In this document: one piece after another, positions 17,215 to 24,617 of the stretch
Layout: every line of letters begins with the position of its first letter
Numbering within the stretch: the first letter of the stretch is position 1
From: Verrucomicrobiaceae bacterium
GTDB lineage: Bacteria; Verrucomicrobiota; Verrucomicrobiia; Verrucomicrobiales; Verrucomicrobiaceae
Direction of reading: 5' to 3'
Length of the DNA: 64,000 bases
Assembly (NCBI GenBank): GCA_024232965.1
Contig: JACKQF010000001.1
Span: 62,001-126,000 of the forward strand
Position numbers and translations under genes: made by a program
The notes under the pieces: generated by a model
Database searches by the model: none
What the model saw: only the letters and a program-made list of their open reading frames with translations
Told to the model about the DNA's origin: nothing

Positions 17215-17295
17215 CCACACACCGATGTTGACGGAGGCCTACGACCAGGGCGTTCTTGCGTGGGGCAGTCGATGCGGCGTGAGTAACCACACACC
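17186..17295 (+). repeat. 38 bp direct repeat spanning the end of sulfatase 3 and the start of the next gene
   Basis: The sequence 17186-17223 (last codons and stop of sulfatase 3 plus the following bases) is repeated exactly at 17258-17295, ending immediately before the ATG at 17296. The period is 72 bp. It looks like a tandem duplication that gave the downstream gene a second copy of its immediate leader. The central 34 bp have no recognisable feature. Confidence 0.85.
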
Positions 17296-18927
17296 ATGAA
17301 TCGAAGACACTTTATTGGAACAAGCGCCGGGGCATTGCTGGGCGCGCCGTCGCTCTTTGCCGCTTCGAATGCGATCAAGCTGAGTGCAGAGCACGAAGCG
17401 CTGCTGAAGGCGCGACATTGTCGCATCGTGATGCAGCATGATGTGTTCTGGGTGCTGCTGAACTACCTCAAGATGCATCCAGAGGGCGTGCCGCCGTTTG
17501 AGCCGTTTCGCGATGCGGTGTTTGGTTATGCGGATGAACCGGGCAGTCAGATCGATGCGATCTGGTGGGACATTGGCGGCAATCCGGTGGGCAGTGTGTA
17601 TCCGAGCGCGGTCTTCCAGCCGGAGATTCATCCGCTGGTGAAGCGCTGGCATGAAGCGGGCGTGGACTGGCGCAAGGAACTCATCAACGAGACGCGGCGC
17701 CGCAAGCTGGAGACGTTTTGGAATCATCGCATCAGCGAGGTGGACATCCTGCCCGAGGGCGGCCATGCGAAGGAACCCTGCCCGCTCAAAGTTCAGCATC
17801 CCGACTGGGTGCTGCCCGTGACGTGGTGGCCGCATGGCATGTGGAATCTCGCCGCCGCCGGATTGCGCGAGCACAAGATCTCCGTGCTGCGCGAGCTCGC
17901 GACGCGCTTCGATCTCGACGGCATCCAGATCGACTTCGCCCGTCACGTGCCGTGCCTGCCGGTCGGCCGGCAGTGGGAAATGCGCGAGCATGTGACCGAG
18001 TTCATGCGCATGACGCGAACGATGCTGCTGGAGGTCGCGCAGCAGCGCGGGCGGCCGTTCATGCTCGCCGCGCGTGTGCCACAAACGCTTGAGGGCTGTC
18101 ACGCGGACGGTTTTGATGTCAAAGCGTGGGCGGACCAGAAGTTGGTCGATGTCCTCACGCTCGGATCACGCACGATGGATGTGGACGTTGAGGGCATTCG
18201 CGCTGCGGTCGGACCTGACATCCAGTTGCAGCCCTGCTTTGACGATCATCACGCCACCGACGGCTATCGTTACGCGCCGATCGAGTATGTGCGCGGCGTG
18301 TTTGCGAATCACTTCCAGCGTGGCGCGAACAGCGTGGTCACCTTCAACTGGTCCATCGCCACGCCCGAACTGGCGAAGACCGTCGGCGGCGAGATCGCGC
18401 CGCTCACGCATCAGATCGCGTTCAAGGAGATCGGCGATCCGAAAACACTCGCCGGCAAGGACAAGGCCTTCGCCGTCGAACGCCGCAGCGGCTATCCGTG
18501 GGCCGACGGCTTCTTCAATCGCAACGACACCGCTCCGCTGCCGCTGAAACTCGATCACACCGCCAAACTCACCCTGCATCTCAGCGACGCACCATCCGCC
18601 AAGGCGAAACTGACGCTGCGCTGCATCCTGTTTCAGGCCAGCGGGTCCGACACCTTCGAGATCCTCTTCAACGGCACGCCTGTGACGATCAGCGGCACCG
18701 ATCCGACGTGGAAAGACCCGCAGATCTTCTCCCCCAGACCGCAGCCCGCCTCCGGCGGCAAAGGAAGCTACAAGGTGAACCCGACGCAGCAGTTGCTGCG
18801 CATCGAAGGCACCGTGCCGAACGAAGCGTGGAAGATCGGAGCCAACGAGGTGAGCCTTCGCATCACCTCATCGCCGGAAACGACCGTGCAGTTGGAGAAA
18901 GTGGAGGCGCATCTGACTTATGCCTGA
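17296..18927 (+). CDS. Tat-exported TIM-barrel glycoside-hydrolase-like protein (GHL10 type)
   Basis: The 543-residue product starts with a twin-arginine-type leader (MNRRHFIGTSAGALLGAP). The middle resembles the putative glycosyl-hydrolase TIM barrels of the GHL10/DUF187 kind: HPDWVLPVTWWPHGMWNLAA, then RFDLDGIQIDFARH with the barrel-strand acidic residues near 205-215, and TLGSRTMDVDVEG. The C-terminal ~130 residues form a beta-sandwich (LTLHLSDAPSAKAKLTLRC) of the sort used for carbohydrate binding. It probably cleaves or binds a glycan in the periplasm. It sits between two sulfatases (82 bp after one, ~34 bp before the other) and is likely co-expressed with the latter. Confidence 0.7.
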   Translation: MNRRHFIGTSAGALLGAPSLFAASNAIKLSAEHEALLKARHCRIVMQHDVFWVLLNYLKMHPEGVPPFEPFRDAVFGYADEPGSQIDAIWWDIGGNPVGSVYPSAVFQPEIHPLVKRWHEAGVDWRKELINETRRRKLETFWNHRISEVDILPEGGHAKEPCPLKVQHPDWVLPVTWWPHGMWNLAAAGLREHKISVLRELATRFDLDGIQIDFARHVPCLPVGRQWEMREHVTEFMRMTRTMLLEVAQQRGRPFMLAARVPQTLEGCHADGFDVKAWADQKLVDVLTLGSRTMDVDVEGIRAAVGPDIQLQPCFDDHHATDGYRYAPIEYVRGVFANHFQRGANSVVTFNWSIATPELAKTVGGEIAPLTHQIAFKEIGDPKTLAGKDKAFAVERRSGYPWADGFFNRNDTAPLPLKLDHTAKLTLHLSDAPSAKAKLTLRCILFQASGSDTFEILFNGTPVTISGTDPTWKDPQIFSPRPQPASGGKGSYKVNPTQQLLRIEGTVPNEAWKIGANEVSLRITSSPETTVQLEKVEAHLTYA

Positions 18928-18961
18928 CCTCCTCCCACACTTCAATCTCTCGGGACCCATC

Positions 18962-20350
18962 ATGCAACGCATCCTCGCTCTCTTCCTCGGGCTCCTCGCT
19001 GTCCCGCCGCTCCACGCAGCCGATTCGAAGCCGAACTTTGTCGTCATCATGGTCGATGACATGGGCTATGCGGGTGTGAGTTGCTTTGGCAATCCCTACT
19101 TCCAAACGCCCGAGATCGACCGACTCGCGGCCGAGGGCATGACGCTCACGGACTTTCATTCGTCGGGCACGGTGTGTTCGCCGACGCGTGCTGGACTGCT
19201 CACGGGGCGCTACCAGCAGCGGGCGGGAATCGAGGCCGTCATTCATCCGGTGGAAGACCATCCGGAACATCGGAAAGGCCTGCAGAAAAACGAAGTGACC
19301 TTCGCTGAAGCACTCAAGGGCGCAGGCTACACCACCGGCATGATCGGCAAATGGCATCAGGGCTACACGGAGGTGTCCAATGTTTATCACCCGCAGAACC
19401 ACGGCTTCGACGAGTTCATCGGCTACCACAGCGGGAACATCGACTTCATCAGCCACGTCGGCGATCACGTGAAGCACGACTGGTGGCATGGGCGCGAGGA
19501 AACGCACGAGGAAGGCTACGTCACCGATCTCATCAATCGTCACGCGGTCGAGTTCATCGAGCGGCATAAGGCGGAGCCGTTCTGCCTCTACATCCCGCAT
19601 CTTTCCATCCACAACCCCGTGCAGGTGCGCGGCGATCCGGTGCGGCGCTCGGAGGAGGAAGGCTGGAAGCGCTGGAAGCCTGCGGACGACGCAGAACGCG
19701 TCGCCAAGTATCGCGGCATGGTCATGCCCATCGATGAGGGCGTGGGTCAGATCCGCGAGACGCTCCTCCGCCTCGGGCTCGACAAAAACACGCTGGTGCT
19801 GTTCTTCTCCGACAACGGCGCCTCGTCGGACTTTCCGAGCGGCAGCCCGCAGTGGCGCGGAAACAAGGGCAGCGTGTATGAAGGCGGCCACAAGGTGCCC
19901 TTCATCGCCTGGTGGCCCGGCAAGATCACGCCCGGCAGCAGCAGTGACGCGCCAACGATCACGCTCGACGTCATGCCCACCCTGCTCGCCCTCGCCGGAG
20001 TGCCGCCCTCTGCTGAGCGCCCGCTCGATGGTGTGAACCTCTCAAACCTCCTGCTCAAAGGCGAAGCCCCGTCCGCGCGTCCACTCTACTGGGCCTCGCT
20101 CGGCAACAACGGCTCGCGCAATGAAGCGATGCGTGACGGCCCATGGAAACTCGTCGTCAATCATCCCAAGGCAAAACCCGGCAGCTTCGACAACGAACAG
20201 GTCGAGCTCTATCGCCTCGATCAGGACCCATCGGAAAAGAACGACCTCGTCGGCAGCGAACCCGAACAAGCGCAAGCCCTGCTCGCCCGACTCAAGGCCT
20301 GGTATGCCGACACCCAACGCACCGCGACACCGCAGGTCGGCGGCTGGTGA
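18962..20350 (+). CDS. Secreted S1-family sulfatase 4
   Basis: I start at ATG 18962, which gives a signal peptide (MQRILALFLGLLAVPPLHAAD); an in-frame ATG at 18920 overlaps the previous stop by 8 bp and would add a poor leader. Metal-binding opening VDDMGYAGVSCFG, canonical formylglycine site Cys72 in VCSPTRAGLLTGR, GKWHQGY, FSDNGASSDFPSG and YEGGHKVPFIAWWPGKI are all present. The 462-residue length is normal. It is in an operon-like arrangement with the TIM-barrel gene. Its last codons (ADTQRTATPQVGG) recur as a stray fragment 0.9 kb downstream (21266-21307), evidence of local duplication. Confidence 0.92.
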   Translation: MQRILALFLGLLAVPPLHAADSKPNFVVIMVDDMGYAGVSCFGNPYFQTPEIDRLAAEGMTLTDFHSSGTVCSPTRAGLLTGRYQQRAGIEAVIHPVEDHPEHRKGLQKNEVTFAEALKGAGYTTGMIGKWHQGYTEVSNVYHPQNHGFDEFIGYHSGNIDFISHVGDHVKHDWWHGREETHEEGYVTDLINRHAVEFIERHKAEPFCLYIPHLSIHNPVQVRGDPVRRSEEEGWKRWKPADDAERVAKYRGMVMPIDEGVGQIRETLLRLGLDKNTLVLFFSDNGASSDFPSGSPQWRGNKGSVYEGGHKVPFIAWWPGKITPGSSSDAPTITLDVMPTLLALAGVPPSAERPLDGVNLSNLLLKGEAPSARPLYWASLGNNGSRNEAMRDGPWKLVVNHPKAKPGSFDNEQVELYRLDQDPSEKNDLVGSEPEQAQALLARLKAWYADTQRTATPQVGGW

Positions 20351-20365
20351 ACCGGCACGAAAAGT

Positions 20366-20418
20366 AGTTGCGGCTTTAGCCGAATTTCTTTCGATCCGAT
20401 TCGGCTGAAGCCGCAGCC
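20366..20418. repeat. Long inverted repeat (hairpin) after sulfatase 4
   Basis: Arms 20366-20385 and 20399-20418 are complementary at about 17 of 20 positions (core GCGGCTTTAGCCGAAT and ATTCGGCTGAAGCCGC), with a 13 nt loop. It lies 15 nt after the sulfatase stop. It could act as a transcription terminator, although no T-run follows, or be a REP-like dispersed repeat. Confidence 0.65.
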
Positions 20419-20422
20419 ACTT

Positions 20423-20494
20423 CTGATAGGAAATTGCTTTTGAGGGAGCCGGGTCGAGTTGGCCCTGCGTGTCGCGGGAGCGGGGTGTGAGGGG
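20423..20494 (+). repeat. Direct repeat unit, left copy (partner 21087-21150)
   Basis: This stretch aligns in direct orientation with 21087-21150: both contain CTGAT-GGAAATTG-TTTTGAGGG, a G-rich middle, GCGGGAGCGG and TGTGAGGGG with small differences. The two copies flank the haemoglobin gene. Together with the sulfatase-end fragment at 21266 they suggest an old duplication of the downstream region of sulfatase 4, later separated by the haemoglobin gene. Confidence 0.6.
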
Positions 20495-20524
20495 TCTGAT
20501 CCCGGCTCCGATCCTCCGCAGCAG

Positions 20525-20899
20525 TCAGTAGGAGGTGCCTGTCACCTCGTTGGCGTAGGTGTTGATAGTGTTGATCACTTCGTTGGTCTCCTCCTTCGTC
20601 ACTCCGATGTCCAGGAGTGTCTCCAGCAGGTGCCCGATGAAGAGTCCGAAGTGATGCTTGCTGATGCCGCGCCCGTGGTGGGTATGCGACAGTGATCGGC
20701 CCGTGTAGGAAACGGGCCCACCCAGCGCCATGCTGAAAAATTCATGCTGCATCGTGCGCAGTTTCTCCAGCGTCGCGTGCTTGAAAAACGGTGCCAGCTC
20801 GGGATCAGCCAGCACGCGTGCGTAGAAAGCCGGGATCATCGTCGTGATCATTGCCTCACCGCCGAGTCGTTCATAGAGAGAAGGTTGAGAAGGGTCCAT
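20525..20899 (-). CDS. Group I truncated haemoglobin
   Basis: The 124-residue product starts at ATG 20899 (MDPSQPSLYERLGGEAMITTM); the frame is open upstream but not protein-like. Family marks are LYERLGG, the B-helix tyrosine in PAFYARVLADPELAPFF, MALGGPVSYTGRSL, and the proximal-histidine region SHTHHGRGISKHHFGLFIGHLLETL. It binds haem and O2 or NO in the cytoplasm; roles in the family include NO detoxification and oxygen or peroxide chemistry. Length is normal. It is unrelated to the sulfatases and is bracketed by duplicated DNA, which may mean that it was inserted there. Confidence 0.9.
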   Translation of the reverse strand: MDPSQPSLYERLGGEAMITTMIPAFYARVLADPELAPFFKHATLEKLRTMQHEFFSMALGGPVSYTGRSLSHTHHGRGISKHHFGLFIGHLLETLLDIGVTKEETNEVINTINTYANEVTGTSY

Positions 20900-21410
20900 T
20901 CTACAATCAAAAGCAGAAACCACGCCGTTGGGACACCCCAAACTTCCCCCTGACAACTTTCACGCATCGAATCGTAGTATCAGCGGGAGTCCGCGGCGGG
21001 GGGATGAGTCGGTGCTGCGCTTGACGTGCGGCGGATGTTCGGTCCCTGTACGCCTGAATTCCGTCACTTTTGACGAAGAGTCTGATCTGATCGGAAATTG
21101 ATTTTGAGGGGGGCGGGTCGGAATAACGCGGGAGCGGTTGTGTGAGGGGGCAAGCCCACGCAGCCGCAGAAAAAACTCGATCTTCTCGGGTTGGGTTAGG
21201 GTTTCGACTCGGCGCATGGTGCCTTTGCCGCAGGGGCTCTAAGTGTCTGTTCCTTCATTGACGTTGCCGACACCCAGCGCATGGCGACGCCGCAGGTCGG
21301 CGGGTGATTCGGCGCAAATCCGGCAAGGGATTTGCTTGCAGATGCAGAGGGCGTGCGACACGATCATCAGCGCTGCATTTCATCAAGATACAATCGTTTG
21401 CCTCACCATC
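20900..21410. other. 511 bp non-coding region with duplicated fragments
   Basis: No convincing gene is present. It contains the right copy of the direct repeat (21087-21150) and a decayed sulfatase C-terminus (21266-21307). The stretch 20957-21080 shows nothing I can name. The leader of the DoxX-like gene at 21411 lies at the right end. Confidence 0.6.
21266..21307 (+). pseudogene. Remnant of a sulfatase C-terminus
   Basis: Read in frame this gives ADTQRMATPQVGG and a TGA stop, nearly the same as the end of sulfatase 4 (ADTQRTATPQVGG, then W and stop at 20350). The DNA match is close over about 42 bp. Nothing coding precedes it, so it is a leftover of a duplication. Confidence 0.75.
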
Positions 21411-21773
21411 ATGGACTACCTCATCATTGCTCTGAAAATCATCGTCGGGCTCGGCATTCTGAACGTCTGGCTCCTGCGCTCCGGCAAGGCAACCGCGTAT
21501 CGCGGCAAGGATGCGAAAACCCTGCGCGAGGAGTTTGCCGCCTACGGGCTGTCCTATCCGGTCTTCTGTCTCATCGGCGTTCTCAAGGTTAGCCTTGCGC
21601 TGGCGCTCCTTGCTTCCCTGTGGATCCCAAGCGTGGCGCAACCGGCAGCGATCGGCATGGGAGTGCTCATGCTCGGTGCGTTCGTCATGCATCTCAAAGT
21701 GAAGGACCCGATCAGCAAGGCGCTGCCGTCTCTCGCGGTGCTCGCGATGTGCATCGCCATCGCGCTGCTGTAA
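21411..21773 (+). CDS. Small DoxX-like integral membrane protein
   Basis: The 120-residue product starts at ATG 21411 (MDYLIIALKIIVGLGILNVW). It has about four hydrophobic segments (residues ~3-20, 48-68, 73-92, 100-119) separated by a charged loop (RGKDAKTLREEFAAYG), as in DoxX-like quinol/redox-associated membrane proteins. The exact function of this subgroup is unknown. It converges on a second DoxX-like gene with only 12 bp between the stops. Confidence 0.7.
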   Translation: MDYLIIALKIIVGLGILNVWLLRSGKATAYRGKDAKTLREEFAAYGLSYPVFCLIGVLKVSLALALLASLWIPSVAQPAAIGMGVLMLGAFVMHLKVKDPISKALPSLAVLAMCIAIALL

Positions 21774-21785
21774 GCGTCCCGCAGC

Positions 21786-22178
21786 TTAGAAACCCGTGAC
21801 GCAGAGGTAGGCGTTCAGCGCCAGATACAGCAGCGCCGGGATCGTTTGCAACATGCTGTCCTTGATTCGAATCCGGACGATGACTGCGATCAGCATCATC
21901 AGCGCCAGTCCACCCGCCGCCGCCTGCCCCATCCACAGCTGGCTGAAACCGGCCAGCAGGCCGATCCCCGCGCAACATTGCAATCCACCGACAATCAAGC
22001 GCTGCGATCCCAGGTGGTAGCGCACGAACTCATCCTTCATGTAGCGGGAAAAAAAGCACGCCGATCCATAACCGAGAAAGGATAGGGCGGAGAAGAGGAT
22101 GAGGGCGGTTTTCAAGATGAAGCCTATCAAGCAACGGGGTGACGCTGCTTGGCAGATTGACATCAATACGTCGGCCAT
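21786..22178 (-). CDS. DoxX-like integral membrane protein
   Basis: The visible membrane part begins ILKTALILFSALSFLGYGSACFF and continues through YHLGSQRLIVGGLQCCAGIGL, ALMMLIAVIVRIRIKDS and a final hydrophobic helix (TIPALLYLALNAYLCV). The start is uncertain: ATG 22178 (MADVLM) and ATG 22163 (MSICQAAS) are both possible; the frame opens further to 22262 but that N-terminus is Arg-rich and unlike a leader. Four transmembrane segments and the RIKDSMLQTIPALLY pattern parallel the convergent neighbour (KVKDPISKALPSLAV), so the two are probably distant paralogues. Confidence 0.6.
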   Translation of the reverse strand: MADVLMSICQAASPRCLIGFILKTALILFSALSFLGYGSACFFSRYMKDEFVRYHLGSQRLIVGGLQCCAGIGLLAGFSQLWMGQAAAGGLALMMLIAVIVRIRIKDSMLQTIPALLYLALNAYLCVTGF

Positions 22179-22271
22179 GAAACAATCGGGGCAACAGGTT
22201 CCGAAAACGGCAACAAAACGCAGATGTAGACGCTTTCGGCGAGCCCTTGCTAAATCCGACACCGGATTTGC

Positions 22272-22297
22272 CGGAATTTGGGTGGAGTTGGGTCGTT
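22272..22297 (+). promoter_or_regulatory. Candidate ECF-type promoter before the sulfatase-DUF1080 gene
   Basis: CGGAAT (22272-22277), 16 bp, CGTTTAAAG from 22294. Same spacing as before sulfatases 1-3, but the start codon (22323) is 29 nt from the C of CGTT. Confidence 0.3.
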
Positions 22298-22322
22298 TAA
22301 AGTTCCAATCGTGATCTCAACC

Positions 22323-24560
22323 ATGCGCTTCATTCTTCTCCCTCTCTTCCTCGCCGGCATCGCCCACGCTGCGGACCGTCCCTCCTCCGCCAAGGCTTCC
22401 CCCGCCGCTGAAGCTGTGGAGAACACGTCGGAGGGCAGGCCTAACATCGTCTTCCTCTTTGCGGACGATCAGACGTCCAGTTCGCTAGGTTGCTACGGGC
22501 ACCCGATTGCGAAGACGCCGAACATTGATGCGCTGGCGGCGCGGGGGACTCTGTTTCGGAACTCGTTCGTGAGCCAGCCGATCTGCTGGGTGAGTCGCTC
22601 GACGATTCTGACCGGGCTCACGGGACGCAGTTTCGGCACGCCGGAGAGTCCAGACCAGGTGAGGCCGGAGGCGGCGAAGGAATTCTACGTGGATCTGCTG
22701 CGGGCGAACGGCTACCGCACCGGGCACTACGGCAAGTGGCACACGAAGCTGCCGAAGGGGAACAAGCCGCAGGATCACTTCGACGAGTTCGAGGACATCG
22801 GCCGCAACCCCTACTACAAGCCGCAGCCGGACGGCAGCGTGCGGCACGAGACGGAGATCATCGTGGATCGCGGCATCGAGTTCTTGAAGAACCAGCCGAA
22901 GGACAAGCCCTTCGCCCTCAACCTGTGGTTCAATGCCTGCCACGCCGAGGACAGCGATCGCCGCCCGGGCATCGGCATGTTCCCATGGCCGCTCGCGATG
23001 AACGGTATGTATGAAGACCAGGAGATGTACCGGCCCAAGCTGGACGACCCGGCGACCTTCGAAGCGCTGCCGGACTTTTTCAAAACCAGCATCACCCGCG
23101 AGCGCTACTTCTGGCGCTGGAACACGCCGGAGAAATACGAGACCAACATGCGCGCCTACCTGCGCATGGTCAGCGGCATCGATGGCGCGATCGGTCGCTT
23201 CATGAAGGCGCTGGAGGAAGCCGGACTCGCCGACAACACGATCATCCTCTACTCCGCCGACAACGGCTATCACATGGCGAATCGCGGTCTGGCGGGCAAG
23301 TGGTCACACTTTGAGGAATCCATCCGCGTGCCTCTGATCATCGCCGATCCGCGTGTGGACAAGAAAATGCAGGGACAGGTGACGGAAGCGCCGTCTTTGA
23401 ATCTCGACTTTCCCGCGACCTTCCTCGACTTCGCCGGCGTGCCGGTGCCGGAGCGTTATCAGGGCAAGAGCTTGAAGCCCGTCGTGACCGCAGGCCAACC
23501 GGCCGACTGGCGCACGGAGACCTACCACGAGCACTTCGCCGTGCGGAACCGCATTCCCGCGTGGGAAGGCATTCGCAATGCGCAGTTCAAGTACGCGCGT
23601 TTCTTTGACGAGGAGAATTACGAGTTCCTCTACGACATGAAGGCTGACCCTGATGAGCTCAAGAATCTGGCGAGCGACCCTGCGCATGCCGCGATCCTGA
23701 AGCAGATGCGCGAGCGCACGACGGAGGTCGTCGCGAGCTACGGAGGCGAACTGCCGCCGCTCAAGGGAGGCTTTCAAAAATCGACGGACCCTCATCCGGT
23801 CGCCTCCGCCGACAACGCCGTGAAGCCCGGCAAGGATGGCTTTGCGTCATTGTTCGACGGCAAATCCCTGCGCGGCTGGAGTGGCGACAAAAAGTATTGG
23901 TCCGTCAAGGATGGCGCACTCACCGGTGTGACCGACGGCAGCTTGAAGATGAACCGCTTCATCACCTGGGAAGGCTCGACGATTCGGAACTTCGACCTGC
24001 GCATGCAGGTGAAGGTGACGGCGGGCGGCAACAGCGGCCTGCAGTATCGCGGCAAGTCTGCGCCAGAACTCGGGCTCGATGTCGTAACGGGCTACCAGTG
24101 CGATGTCGTGGCCAACAACCCGGACTACAACGGCATGCTCTACGAGGAAAAGGGCCGCCGCATTCTCTCGCACACGGGTGAAAAAGTGATCATCGATCCC
24201 GAAGGCCAGCCCTGGGTGGTTGGCCAGTTGGAGAAGAAGGAGTTCGCGCCTGACGAGTGGCATGAGTATCGCGTGCTGGCGCAGGGTAATCATCTTCAGC
24301 ATTGGATCGACGGCCACATGACGGCCGACTTGCTCGACTTCGATGAAAAGGGACGCGCGCTCGAAGGCGTGCTGGCGATGCAGGTCCACGTCGGTCCGGC
24401 GATGAAGATCCAGTACAAAGACATCCGTATCAAGAACCTGCCTGACGACATGCCGCTGCAGAAGCCCGAAGACCATCTGATTCCAGCGGATGCCTACGGC
24501 GTGAAGCCGCAAGGTAAGCTGCCGACGGAATGGAAGGCTCCGGTCTATGGGAAGAAGTGA
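22323..24560 (+). CDS. Secreted sulfatase fused to a DUF1080 (3-keto-disaccharide hydrolase-like) domain, atypical Cys motif
   Basis: The 745-residue product begins with a signal peptide (ATG 22323). Residues ~40-500 are an S1 sulfatase: FLFADDQTSSSLGCYGHP, GHYGKWHTKLPKG, YSADNGYHMANRGLAGKW. The formylglycine site reads ICWVSRSTILTG (Cys88-Trp-Val90-Ser-Arg92), with Val where Pro or Ala is standard. Residues ~515-720 form a DUF1080 jelly roll (DGFASLFDGKSLRGWSG, NSGLQYRGKS, YKDIRIKNLP). DUF1080 is linked to 3-keto-glycoside hydrolysis and to glycan binding. The fusion would let one secreted protein desulfate and bind or cleave the same oligosaccharide. The next gene starts 57 bp later on the same strand. 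Confidence 0.88.
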   Translation: MRFILLPLFLAGIAHAADRPSSAKASPAAEAVENTSEGRPNIVFLFADDQTSSSLGCYGHPIAKTPNIDALAARGTLFRNSFVSQPICWVSRSTILTGLTGRSFGTPESPDQVRPEAAKEFYVDLLRANGYRTGHYGKWHTKLPKGNKPQDHFDEFEDIGRNPYYKPQPDGSVRHETEIIVDRGIEFLKNQPKDKPFALNLWFNACHAEDSDRRPGIGMFPWPLAMNGMYEDQEMYRPKLDDPATFEALPDFFKTSITRERYFWRWNTPEKYETNMRAYLRMVSGIDGAIGRFMKALEEAGLADNTIILYSADNGYHMANRGLAGKWSHFEESIRVPLIIADPRVDKKMQGQVTEAPSLNLDFPATFLDFAGVPVPERYQGKSLKPVVTAGQPADWRTETYHEHFAVRNRIPAWEGIRNAQFKYARFFDEENYEFLYDMKADPDELKNLASDPAHAAILKQMRERTTEVVASYGGELPPLKGGFQKSTDPHPVASADNAVKPGKDGFASLFDGKSLRGWSGDKKYWSVKDGALTGVTDGSLKMNRFITWEGSTIRNFDLRMQVKVTAGGNSGLQYRGKSAPELGLDVVTGYQCDVVANNPDYNGMLYEEKGRRILSHTGEKVIIDPEGQPWVVGQLEKKEFAPDEWHEYRVLAQGNHLQHWIDGHMTADLLDFDEKGRALEGVLAMQVHVGPAMKIQYKDIRIKNLPDDMPLQKPEDHLIPADAYGVKPQGKLPTEWKAPVYGKK

Positions 24561-24617
24561 TGCGTGGCGTCATCATTGCATGATCAATTGCGTGCGTGTG
24601 TCTCGTTAAGTCCGTCT

